Translations under genes and position numbers: made by a program
Assembly: GCA_023433855.1 (NCBI GenBank)
Contig: JAEYTV010000608.1
Location: 1 to 5,233 of the forward strand
DNA from: Pseudomonadota bacterium
Lineage (GTDB): Bacteria > Pseudomonadota > Alphaproteobacteria > Rhizobiales > Rhizobiaceae
Reading direction: 5' to 3'
DNA length: 5,233 nucleotides
The notes under the pieces: generated by a model
What the model was told of the DNA's origin: nothing
Database searches by the model: none
Seen by the model: only the letters and a program-made list of their open reading frames with translations
Shown: one piece after another, positions 1 to 5,233 of the stretch
How positions within the stretch are numbered: position 1 is the first letter of the stretch
How the letters are laid out: every line of letters begins with the position of its first letter

Positions 1-730
1 CATTGAGGATACCCCAGGGCACGTCCCGTCCGAGCTGGGTAAGTTCCGAGGCAACGATCGGCAGCGTCTTGGCGTCGGAGGTCGTCAGCATCAGCGCGAT
101 CAGGAACTCGTTCCAGACAAGAACGAAGCTGAAGGCGACCGCACCGAGCAGAGAGCGCGAGGCGATCGGCAGCGCGATCAGAAAGAAGACGGCGAACGAA
201 CCATAGCCGTCGACCCGGGCGGCCTCCTCCACCTCCTTCGGCACGCGCGCGAAGGCGGGCACGCTGAGCCAGATGACGGTCGCCAGCGTAAGCAGCGTAT
301 AGGTCACGACCATTGACAGGCGGGTGTCGTAAAAGCCGAGATCGAGCCAGATGACCATCAGCGGGATGGCGACCGCCACCGGGGGCAGGAAACGAAGCGA
401 CAGCACGAAGAACTGGATGTCCCTCGACCAGCGGTTGGGATACCGGGCGATCGCGTAGGCGGCGGGCAGACCCAGGATCGCGCCTGCCAGCACGGCGCCC
501 CCCGAAATGATGAGGGAATTCACAAGACCGGCAAAGACGCTGTCGCGACCAAGTACGTAGGCGAAATTGTCGAGGGTCGGAGTGAAGATGAACAGCGGCG
601 TCGGCGTCACGATATCGACACGGTTCTTGAAGGCGTTGAGCGTCGTCCAGACCATCGGAAACACGGCGGAAAATGCGGCGAGCGCCAGGATGAAGCGGCC
701 GACGTGGCGGAGGTGGTGACGGTTTTTCAC
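1..730 (-). CDS. ABC sugar transporter permease, MalG type (C-terminus cut by window edge)
   Basis: This is an inner-membrane subunit of a carbohydrate (CUT1-type) ABC importer. It pairs with the upstream permease to form the channel. I translated 243 codons without a stop, and the frame runs off the window at position 1. Hydrophobic segments lie near residues 11-31, 67-95, 105-130, 138-160 and 192-214. The cytoplasmic EAA loop that docks to the ATPase is at residues 169-188 (EAARVDGYGSFAVFFLIALP) and keeps the canonical Asp174-Gly175. The family is usually about 275-285 residues long, so roughly 30-40 C-terminal residues, including most of the last helix, are missing. The start is GTG at 730, whose last two bases lie in the TGA of the previous gene (GTGA overlap). 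A GAGGG-type ribosome site lies 7 nt upstream. Translational coupling to the first permease is likely. The family call is secure; the substrate is unknown. Confidence 0.94.
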   Translation of the reverse strand, partial: MKNRHHLRHVGRFILALAAFSAVFPMVWTTLNAFKNRVDIVTPTPLFIFTPTLDNFAYVLGRDSVFAGLVNSLIISGGAVLAGAILGLPAAYAIARYPNRWSRDIQFFVLSLRFLPPVAVAIPLMVIWLDLGFYDTRLSMVVTYTLLTLATVIWLSVPAFARVPKEVEEAARVDGYGSFAVFFLIALPIASRSLLGAVAFSFVLVWNEFLIALMLTTSDAKTLPIVASELTQLGRDVPWGILN

Positions 731-1590
731 AGCTTCGCCCTCTTCCAGATGACGGTAAAGGCCACCGACGTCGCGATCATCATCAACACCGCCATGCTCG
801 ATGCATAGGAGATACGGCCCGATTCGATGAAACCCTGCGAAAAGGCGTACATGTCGAGCGTCTCCGTCGAGATCCCCGGCCCGCCGCGGGTCATGACATA
901 GATCAGATCGAAGGCTCGCAGCGACTCGATCATCTTCACGAAGGCAAGCGATATCAGCGGGGCCTTCAGCATCGGCAGCGCGACATAGGCGTAGATCTCC
1001 CAGGTCCGCGCATGATCAAGGCGGGCAGCCTCGAAGGGCTGCGGCGGAAGCGTCTCCAGAAGCTTCAGCACGATCACCGAGAAGAACAGGCCCCACTGCC
1101 AGACGTCCACCAGCGCAACAGTGGCAAGCGCCGTCGCGGGGCTCGACAAAAGGTCCAGAGGCTCGCCGGTAATCACCTTGTAGGGATAGGTGATGATGCC
1201 GTAGAGAGGGTGGAACGCGAACTTCCACACGAAGGCTGCCGAGACGCGCGGCAGGATGACCGGCACAAGGAACAGAAGTGACAGGACGTTGCGCGCCCTG
1301 GGACTTGCACATTCGAAAAGCAGGATTCCAAGGCCGATCGCGATAATGAGCGTCAACGCCACGGTCAGTACTTCCCAGGTCAGCGACACCTGGATCGCGT
1401 TCAGAAACCGTCTGTCGGAGAAAAGCGAGACGTAGTTTTCGAGCCCCACAAACCGGCCCTCGGGCCTGCTGAGTTCGCGATCTTCAAAGGAGATGATGAT
1501 CGCGTAGACCGTCGGGACCAGAGCCAGGATGGCGAGAATGACCATGGCTGGCGCAAGAAACACCGCCGGCAAGACACGCTGGTTCTTCAT
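727..1590 (-). CDS. ABC sugar transporter permease, MalF type
   Basis: This is the first inner-membrane permease of a CUT1-type carbohydrate ABC importer. From the chosen start the protein has 287 residues, which fits the short MalF-like permeases. Six hydrophobic segments are visible near residues 8-35, 66-93, 101-124, 152-176, 205-228 and 262-283. The EAA loop for the ATPase is at residues 187-206 (EAARLDHARTWEIYAYVALP), with His193 where the family normally has Gly after the Asp. The conserved RGGPG stretch before the last helix is at 235-239, followed by STETL. The frame is open up to 1689, but that would add a 33-residue polar, arginine-rich tail overlapping the binding-protein gene. The ATG at 1590 is preferred: a TGAGGT ribosome site sits 5 nt upstream and the hydrophobic first helix follows at once. 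It follows the binding-protein gene by 79 bp and overlaps the next permease by 4 bp. Confidence 0.95.
   Translation of the reverse strand: MKNQRVLPAVFLAPAMVILAILALVPTVYAIIISFEDRELSRPEGRFVGLENYVSLFSDRRFLNAIQVSLTWEVLTVALTLIIAIGLGILLFECASPRARNVLSLLFLVPVILPRVSAAFVWKFAFHPLYGIITYPYKVITGEPLDLLSSPATALATVALVDVWQWGLFFSVIVLKLLETLPPQPFEAARLDHARTWEIYAYVALPMLKAPLISLAFVKMIESLRAFDLIYVMTRGGPGISTETLDMYAFSQGFIESGRISYASSMAVLMMIATSVAFTVIWKRAKL
738..743 (-). promoter_or_regulatory. Ribosome binding site for the MalG-type permease
   Basis: On the minus strand this reads AGAGGG, 7 nt before the GTG at 730 and inside the end of the upstream permease gene. It supports GTG as the real start; no ATG occurs until about codon 26, inside the first membrane helix. 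Confidence 0.6.
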
Positions 1591-1595
1591 GAAAT

Positions 1596-1601
1596 ACCTC
1601 A
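1596..1601 (-). promoter_or_regulatory. Ribosome binding site that decides the MalF-type permease start
   Basis: On the minus strand this reads TGAGGT, 5 nt before the ATG at 1590. It favours the 287-residue protein over the longer reading frame that begins inside the binding-protein gene. Confidence 0.7.
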
Positions 1602-1628
1602 GGCGGAACACACGCCGATGGACAGCAG

Positions 1629-1650
1629 TCCGGCGGGTCGCCCCGCCGGA
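1629..1650 (-). promoter_or_regulatory. GC-rich intercistronic hairpin between binding protein and permease
   Basis: Arms at 1629-1637 and 1642-1650 (TCCGGCGGG and CCCGCCGGA on the plus strand) are perfectly complementary. They form a 9-bp stem closed by a 4-nt loop, 19 nt after the binding-protein stop codon. No T-run follows on the minus strand, so a full intrinsic terminator is unlikely. In binding-protein ABC operons such as malE-malF, hairpins in this position are known to stabilise the upstream message or partly attenuate read-through, giving more binding protein than permease. That role here is inferred from position and structure only. Confidence 0.65.
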
Positions 1651-1669
1651 ACAAAGACGCTGCCTGAAC

Positions 1670-2947
1670 TCACTCGCTGCGGGCGACAAGGTCCTTGGCG
1701 AAGGTGTCCAGCTCCTCGAGCCCGCCTTTGATGTCGGTGCGCGTGCCGGTGATCAGCTCCTCCAGAATGATGCCCCAGCGGTCACCAAGGTCAGGCCATT
1801 GCGGGCTCTGCCAGAAGTTCACTGCGGTCACCTTGCCCGTATCGGCGAGTGCCTGTCCGAGGGAGGCACCATACATGTCGGCAAACTTCGAGCTGGTCAT
1901 GACGCTCGTGCGGTTGAGCTCGCTGAACTGGCCCTCTTCGAGGCGGCGCTGCTCGTTTTCCTTGGACGTTGCCCAGGCGATGAAGAGGCCCGCGCATTGT
2001 TTCGACGCCTCATCCTTGTTGGCCTTGGTGCCCACGGCGAGGCCATGACCGTAGCCGCCGCCCGTCAGCGGCGTCGGTGGCGGCAGATAACCGATCTTGT
2101 CGGCAACCTGCGATGACTTCTTGTCGAGCGCCATGCCAACCAGCGGCGTCGATTCGATGAGCATCGCCACCTGACCGGAGGTGAAGGCTCCCACGGCCTC
2201 GTCCCACCCGCCCGTCTGGCTGCCGGGTGCCGAATACTTGAAGAGCTGGAGATAGGTTTCAGTCGCCTTGACGGCCGGGTCGCCATTGAAGACGGGGGTC
2301 TTGCCGTCGAACCACTCGCCGCCGGCACCCTTGAAGAACGGCATCCAGCGCCACACGTTCGCGCCGGAGCCGCGCTGGCCGCGCAGCGCCGTTCCGTAGA
2401 TGCCCTTGTCGGGCTGATTGAGCTTTTCGACCGCCGCGATATATTCGTCCAGCGTCTTGGGCGGCTGGATGCCGGCAGCTTCGAGGAGGTCCTTGCGGTA
2501 GACCATCAAATCGCCGCCGCCGGTCAGCGGCGCGAACCAGACCTTTCCGTCGTAGGTAGCGACCTTCTGCCGGCCCGGGTCGAAATCGGCATAGTCATAA
2601 TCCTGCGGATAATAGTCGGTCAAAGGCGCGACCCAGCCGGACGAGGCGAAAAGCGCCACATTGGCTTCGTCAATATAATACACATTGTACTTGCCGATGG
2701 TGGATGCATCCGCCTTGGTCTTGGCACGCCGATCGTTCTCGTTGAGGTAGTCGATCTGGAAATCCGCGCCACCGCTGAGCTTGCTGAACTCTTCCCGGTA
2801 ATTCTCCAGAAGCGTCAGTCCGTCACGGGGCTGCGCAAGAACACGGATGGTTCCGGAGCACTCGGCGGCCGCTGCATAGGCCGGCGCGATCCCGGAAATC
2901 GCGCATGCGATAGCAATGCTCGAAACGAGCGATTTCATGCTTTTCAT
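1670..2947 (-). CDS. Periplasmic sugar-binding protein of an ABC importer (family 1)
   Basis: This is a substrate-binding lipid-free periplasmic protein that delivers a carbohydrate or polyol to the two permeases encoded next. It has 425 residues, typical of CUT1 binding proteins. A Sec signal peptide is clear: Lys2/Lys5, a hydrophobic stretch at 7-21, and AxA cleavage sites after Ala25 or Ala28. The mature part shows the family pattern: a beta-rich start (TIRVLAQ, 33-39), DLMVYRKDLLEAAGIQPPKT (146-165), a TALRG segment (186-190), and a C-terminal FW..PQWPD region (378-386). Several Trp residues (105, 200, 201, 212, 248, 379, 384, 391) could stack on a sugar ring. The layout around 68-109 and the ALRG segment recall mannitol/sorbitol-type binding proteins, but this is a weak hint and no substrate can be named. 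The mature protein has two cysteines, Cys30 and Cys318. The ATG at 2947 is chosen for its GGGAGG ribosome site at 7 nt; the next ATG, three codons in, would be 16 nt away. Confidence 0.95.
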   Translation of the reverse strand: MKSMKSLVSSIAIACAISGIAPAYAAAAECSGTIRVLAQPRDGLTLLENYREEFSKLSGGADFQIDYLNENDRRAKTKADASTIGKYNVYYIDEANVALFASSGWVAPLTDYYPQDYDYADFDPGRQKVATYDGKVWFAPLTGGGDLMVYRKDLLEAAGIQPPKTLDEYIAAVEKLNQPDKGIYGTALRGQRGSGANVWRWMPFFKGAGGEWFDGKTPVFNGDPAVKATETYLQLFKYSAPGSQTGGWDEAVGAFTSGQVAMLIESTPLVGMALDKKSSQVADKIGYLPPPTPLTGGGYGHGLAVGTKANKDEASKQCAGLFIAWATSKENEQRRLEEGQFSELNRTSVMTSSKFADMYGASLGQALADTGKVTAVNFWQSPQWPDLGDRWGIILEELITGTRTDIKGGLEELDTFAKDLVARSE

Positions 2948-2954
2948 GTTGGTG

Positions 2955-2960
2955 CCTCCC
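2955..2960 (-). promoter_or_regulatory. Strong ribosome binding site of the binding-protein gene
   Basis: On the minus strand this reads GGGAGG, with a 7-nt spacer to the ATG at 2947. It decides between the two closely spaced ATG codons (2947 and 2938) and fits the high expression usual for binding proteins. Confidence 0.8.
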
Positions 2961-2977
2961 TAAGATCAATCAGCAGG

Positions 2978-2996
2978 GCGGATGTCCCAGATCCGC
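2978..2996 (-). promoter_or_regulatory. Small inverted repeat in the leader of the transporter operon
   Basis: Arms GCGGAT (2978-2983) and ATCCGC (2991-2996) are perfect complements around a 7-nt loop, 31 nt upstream of the binding-protein start. It could be an mRNA stem or part of an operator. A 6-bp match in GC-rich DNA can arise by chance, so the confidence is low. Confidence 0.35.
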
Positions 2997-3008
2997 TCTG
3001 CACCTCCT

Positions 3009-3026
3009 GAGCGATCAAGACCGCTC
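3009..3026. promoter_or_regulatory. 18-bp near-palindrome, candidate operator upstream of the transporter operon
   Basis: The plus strand reads GAGCGATCAAGACCGCTC. It pairs with itself across eight positions with one mismatch (G.T) around a central 2-bp core. It lies 62-79 bp upstream of the binding-protein ATG and downstream of the AraC-type gene. The half-site CCGCTC (3021-3026) recurs in the same orientation at 2993-2998. A regulatory protein site is a reasonable inference from position and symmetry. AraC-family sites are more often direct repeats, so the partner is uncertain. Confidence 0.4.
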
Positions 3027-3099
3027 GCCGGATAGTAGGTGTTCCACGGCTTCAAACTAGCGTGCTGCATGCGCTCGACCTATACTTTCATGCGGCAGG

Positions 3100-4056
3100 C
3101 TAGACACCCTCGAGCATCCGGACGGGCCGCCGCTGCCTGGCGAGCTTGCGGTACGAAGAGGGCGTCATCTTGTGATGCCGCAGGAAAGTACGGTTGAAAT
3201 TGGAGATGTTGAGGTAGCCGACTTCGAAGCAGATCTCGGTAATCGGCAGGTCGGTTTCAGCAAGGAGCTTGCAGGCCTGCCAGATCCGCAGCGTATTGAC
3301 GTGATCTGTAAAGCTGTTGCCGGTATTCTTCTTGAAAAACCGGGAGAACGCGCTCTCGCTCATTCCGGCGAGCGCCGCGACCTCGCCGAGATGAAGATCC
3401 GTCGCCAGGTGTTCGAAGATGTAGATCAGCGAGCGCTGCAGGACGTCGAGGGTTTCAGCATCGAGTTTCGGGGCGAACTCCGGGGATGACAGTATCTCGA
3501 ACTCGTCGGAGGAGGAGAGCACGTCCAGCAGCTGGACGAACAGCGACAGTCGGGAAAAACCGCCCGTGGCTCCCATCGCCTCGATGATCTCGGTGGCTCT
3601 CGCCCGTGTAGCACCGTGGAAAACAAGACCCCGTTCGGACCGGACGAAGAAGGCATCGAGCTGCGCGACTTCCGGAACCATGCCGCTGATCGACCGGATC
3701 CGTTCGGGATCGAACTGGATGATCACATCGCGCCCCTGCAGGATCTCGCCAGGCTCGGTGGCCGTCACCCAGTCGTGCGGCAGGTTCGGTCCGACCACCG
3801 TCAGATAACCAGGATGAAACTCGCCGATATGGTCCCCCACGAAGGCCATGCCGCTCGAATTGGGAAGCAGGTGGATCTCGATCTCGGGATGATAGTTCCA
3901 GACGTTTCTTTCCCACGGGTAATCATCGACCCGCCACAGGAACGTCTCGTTCACATTGGTGACGATATGCTCGTAAGTGGGAAGATTGCCGGCAAGCGAT
4001 GCCGCTTTGGCGCCCAGGGCGCGCTTTGCAGCGGTAGCTTTGTTGTTGCGGAGCAT
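3100..4056 (-). CDS. AraC-family transcriptional regulator with cupin-like sensing domain
   Basis: This is a cytoplasmic DNA-binding regulator, probably activating the ABC importer encoded 152 bp downstream in the same orientation. From the chosen start it has 318 residues, normal for the family. Residues 56-96 form a cupin-like ligand domain (HPEIEIHLL, then a glycine-rich turn and VVGPNLPHDW). The C-terminal AraC/XylS domain holds two helix-turn-helix units: LHLGEVAALAGMSESAFSRF (221-240) and ITEICFEVGYLNISNFNRTF (272-291), followed by the signature MTPSSYRK (297-304). The frame stays open to a TTG at 4116, giving 338 residues. I prefer ATG 4056, which has AGGG 6 nt upstream; the TTG also reads as a promoter -35-like TTGACG. 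The TTG has a GAGGAG sequence close by, so the longer form is not excluded. The inducer is unknown, presumably the transported compound or a metabolite of it. Confidence 0.93.
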   Translation of the reverse strand: MLRNNKATAAKRALGAKAASLAGNLPTYEHIVTNVNETFLWRVDDYPWERNVWNYHPEIEIHLLPNSSGMAFVGDHIGEFHPGYLTVVGPNLPHDWVTATEPGEILQGRDVIIQFDPERIRSISGMVPEVAQLDAFFVRSERGLVFHGATRARATEIIEAMGATGGFSRLSLFVQLLDVLSSSDEFEILSSPEFAPKLDAETLDVLQRSLIYIFEHLATDLHLGEVAALAGMSESAFSRFFKKNTGNSFTDHVNTLRIWQACKLLAETDLPITEICFEVGYLNISNFNRTFLRHHKMTPSSYRKLARQRRPVRMLEGV

Positions 4057-4062
4057 TTCCGA

Positions 4063-4066
4063 CCCT
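4063..4066 (-). promoter_or_regulatory. Ribosome binding site favouring the ATG start of the AraC-type gene
   Basis: On the minus strand this reads AGGG, 6 nt before the ATG at 4056. It is modest in strength. The competing TTG at 4116 has a GAGGAG sequence only 3 nt away, so the start choice remains a judgement. Confidence 0.45.
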
Positions 4067-4088
4067 GTGTGGAGACTTGCGGGTCGCA

Positions 4089-4116
4089 GCAAAGGATAAG
4101 AGCTCTTTGCCGTCAA
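4089..4116 (-). promoter_or_regulatory. Possible promoter and operator of the AraC-type regulator
   Basis: On the minus strand a TTGACG (4116-4111) matches the -35 consensus at five of six positions. It is followed directly by an inverted repeat with arms GCAAAG (4110-4105) and CTTTGC (4094-4089). Within it lies a perfect 10-bp palindrome, AAGAGCTCTT (4098-4107). No good -10 box appears 16-18 bp after the -35; the nearest, TTTGCT, is poor. The arrangement suggests a regulated promoter, perhaps autoregulated, but it is inferred from symmetry alone. If the regulator actually starts at the TTG, this DNA is coding instead. Confidence 0.35.
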
Positions 4117-4262
4117 GGTCTCCTCGCCACGAGGTCTTCAGGATGCCTTCGGGCGGTGGCGGGCGTGTCTCCTCCCATCGGCAACTCGCACCGTGGCCTC
4201 TCGGCTTCTGTTTCCAGGGTCCAGGAGAACGGAGCCATTGGCTGTCACCATCCAGTACCCCG

Positions 4263-4281
4263 GGACTCCCCTAGAGAGTCC
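4263..4281 (-). other. Weak hairpin spanning the kinase stop codon
   Basis: Arms GGACTC (4263-4268) and GAGTCC (4276-4281) can pair around a 7-nt loop containing the TAG stop of the kinase gene. No T-run follows on the minus strand, so it is not a convincing intrinsic terminator. No better terminator was found in the 214-bp gap before the AraC-type gene. Confidence 0.25.
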
Positions 4282-5233
4282 AGTGCGCTGCCGCCCCCTC
4301 CGGCAGTCGGTTAAGCTCGGTCCGGCGCTTCGGCAGGCTGATCGAGGCCTTCAGCCCGGGATTGTTCGGCGACAGCAGGATGTCGCCTCCGTGGTGGCGC
4401 GCGATGGCACGCGCGATCGACATCCCCAGGCCGACGCCTCCTGTCTCGCGATTGCGCGAAGCCTCGATGCGGAAGAAGGGGGAGAAGACGGTTTCCATCA
4501 GATTGGCAGGTATGCCCGGCCCCTTGTCCTCGACGACGATCTCGAGGTTGGAATCGGTTTCCTTGAGGTAGACCTTCGCCGTTCCACCATAGCGGACGGC
4601 ATTCTCGACAAGATTGCGGATTGCCCGCCGCAGCGCATTGGGCCGGCACCGGAACGCGGTCTTCTCCCCCTCGACGCATTCGATCGGCGCGCCGAGTTCC
4701 CGCAAATCGTCGCAAAGGCTCTCCACAAGGGCATTGAGGTCCACGTTGCGTGTTTTTTCGGCCGTGGTCTCATCGCGGGCAAAGGCCATGGTCGCGGACG
4801 TCATCGCCTGGATCTCATCGATGGTATCCAGCATCTTCTGCTGCAATTCGGGGTCAGAGACAAACTCGACCCTCAGCCTCAGCGAGGTCAACGGCGTCCG
4901 CAGGTCGTGGCCAATGGCGGCAAGCAGCCGCATGCGGTCATCCACGAAGCGGCGAAGTCTCTCCTGCATCTGATTGAAGGAAATGGCGGTCTGCCGGATA
5001 TCGTCCGGCCCCTCTTCCGGAAGCGCCGGAACCGCTTCACCGCGCCCAAGCGCTTCCGCCGCACGGGCCAGTCGGCGCAAGGGCCTGGCGATCCGCGTAG
5101 CCGCCAGCACACCGATGACGGAGAGGATCGTCGCCGCGACGGCAAAGGAAAGCAGAGCCGAAGAGTTCCACCATTGCCCGCCGGTCACCTTGTAATAGGC
5201 CGATTGTAGCCAGGTCCCGTCGTTGAGCCGCAC
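4271..5233 (-). CDS. Sensor histidine kinase, EnvZ-type, HAMP-containing (N-terminus outside window)
   Basis: This is the C-terminal 321 codons or so of a membrane sensor kinase that autophosphorylates on His and passes the phosphate to a response regulator. Counting from the window edge, a membrane helix lies at residues 24-46. A HAMP linker follows at about 47-100 (ARPLRRLARAAEALGRGE). The H-box has the phosphorylated His109 in GHDLRTPLTSLRLRVEF, very close to the EnvZ class. The ATPase domain has all its boxes: N (NLVENAVRYG, 207-216), G1 (DKGPGIP, 236-242), F (FSPFF, 250-254) and G2 (GGVGLGMSIA, 265-274). The kinase therefore looks catalytically intact. The codon at the window edge is GTG but is internal: the periplasmic sensor domain and first membrane helix must lie upstream. 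The stimulus and partner are unknown; an OmpR-type regulator gene is expected just beyond 5233. A functional link to the transporter is possible but unsupported. Confidence 0.94.
   Translation of the reverse strand: MRLNDGTWLQSAYYKVTGGQWWNSSALLSFAVAATILSVIGVLAATRIARPLRRLARAAEALGRGEAVPALPEEGPDDIRQTAISFNQMQERLRRFVDDRMRLLAAIGHDLRTPLTSLRLRVEFVSDPELQQKMLDTIDEIQAMTSATMAFARDETTAEKTRNVDLNALVESLCDDLRELGAPIECVEGEKTAFRCRPNALRRAIRNLVENAVRYGGTAKVYLKETDSNLEIVVEDKGPGIPANLMETVFSPFFRIEASRNRETGGVGLGMSIARAIARHHGGDILLSPNNPGLKASISLPKRRTELNRLPEGAAAHWTL

Noticed and set aside
3..206. Plus-strand frame of 67 codons at the window start
   Set aside because: It is antisense to the MalG-type permease, whose EAA loop is unambiguous in this region.
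1591..1689. N-terminal extension of the first permease to 1689 (33 extra residues)
   Set aside because: It would overlap the binding-protein gene, cover the intercistronic hairpin and place an Arg-rich polar tail before the first helix. The ATG at 1590 has a proper ribosome site.
1529..2116. Plus-strand reading frame (195 codons) across the permease/binding-protein junction
   Set aside because: It is antisense to two well-supported genes and shows no domain.
2903..2947. Binding protein as a lipoprotein through Cys15
   Set aside because: The residues before Cys15 (AIA) do not fit a lipobox at position -3, and the hydrophobic stretch before it is too short. A standard AxA signal peptidase I site follows at Ala25 or Ala28.
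3001..3008. Strong ribosome-site-like AGGAGGTG on the minus strand in the leader, possibly for a leader peptide
   Set aside because: No ATG, GTG or TTG follows at a usable distance with an open frame. It is probably chance in purine-rich DNA.
4122..4134. Small hairpin CCTCG-CCA-CGAGG between kinase and AraC-type gene
   Set aside because: It has only 5 bp, a 3-nt loop and no T-run. It is too weak to call a terminator.
3616..4314. Plus-strand reading frame (232 codons) across the AraC-type gene and the gap upstream of it
   Set aside because: It mostly mirrors the AraC-type gene and has no family motif. It is a compositional shadow.
4193..5209. Long plus-strand reading frame (338 codons) antisense to the kinase gene
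   Set aside because: It lies opposite a kinase with every conserved motif. Its translation is Arg/Gly/Pro-rich with no recognisable domain. Long antisense frames are common in GC-rich coding DNA.

Overview
The window is GC-rich, and every gene I can support lies on the minus strand. Protein family content and codon use suggest an alphaproteobacterium, most likely a member of the Rhizobiales (Rhizobium/Sinorhizobium/Mesorhizobium-like). This is an inference from protein style, because no rRNA or other taxonomic marker is present. The region looks like ordinary chromosomal or megaplasmid carbohydrate-uptake territory. I see no mobile element, tRNA, CRISPR array or phage gene.

In transcription order (high to low coordinate) the layout is as follows. 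(1) 5233-4271: the C-terminal part of an EnvZ-type membrane histidine kinase, with its N-terminus outside the window. (2) 4270-4057: a 214-bp gap with a small inverted repeat and a possible promoter for the next gene. (3) 4056-3100: an AraC-family regulator with an N-terminal cupin-like sensing domain. (4) 3099-2948: a 152-bp gap holding two inverted repeats, which is the presumed promoter and leader of the transporter operon. (5) 2947-1670: a periplasmic sugar-type binding protein. (6) 1669-1591: a 79-bp gap with a 9-bp perfect GC-rich hairpin. (7) 1590-727: an inner-membrane permease of the MalF type. (8) 730 to the window edge: a second permease of the MalG type, starting with GTG, overlapping the previous stop by 4 bp and cut off at its C-terminus.

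Genes 5-8 form an ABC importer of the carbohydrate CUT1 type. The binding protein captures the substrate in the periplasm and the two permeases form the channel. The ATPase is not in the window and would be expected further along the operon, beyond position 1. The AraC regulator directly upstream, in the same orientation, is the obvious candidate to switch the transporter on when its substrate is present. The binding protein has local resemblance to the polyol (mannitol/sorbitol-type) branch, but the substrate cannot be fixed from sequence alone. The histidine kinase probably belongs to a separate two-component system whose response regulator lies beyond position 5233.

No gene-free stretch exceeds 300 bp. 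I did not find a clearly novel system. The points worth a second look are small regulatory structures and one substituted motif residue.
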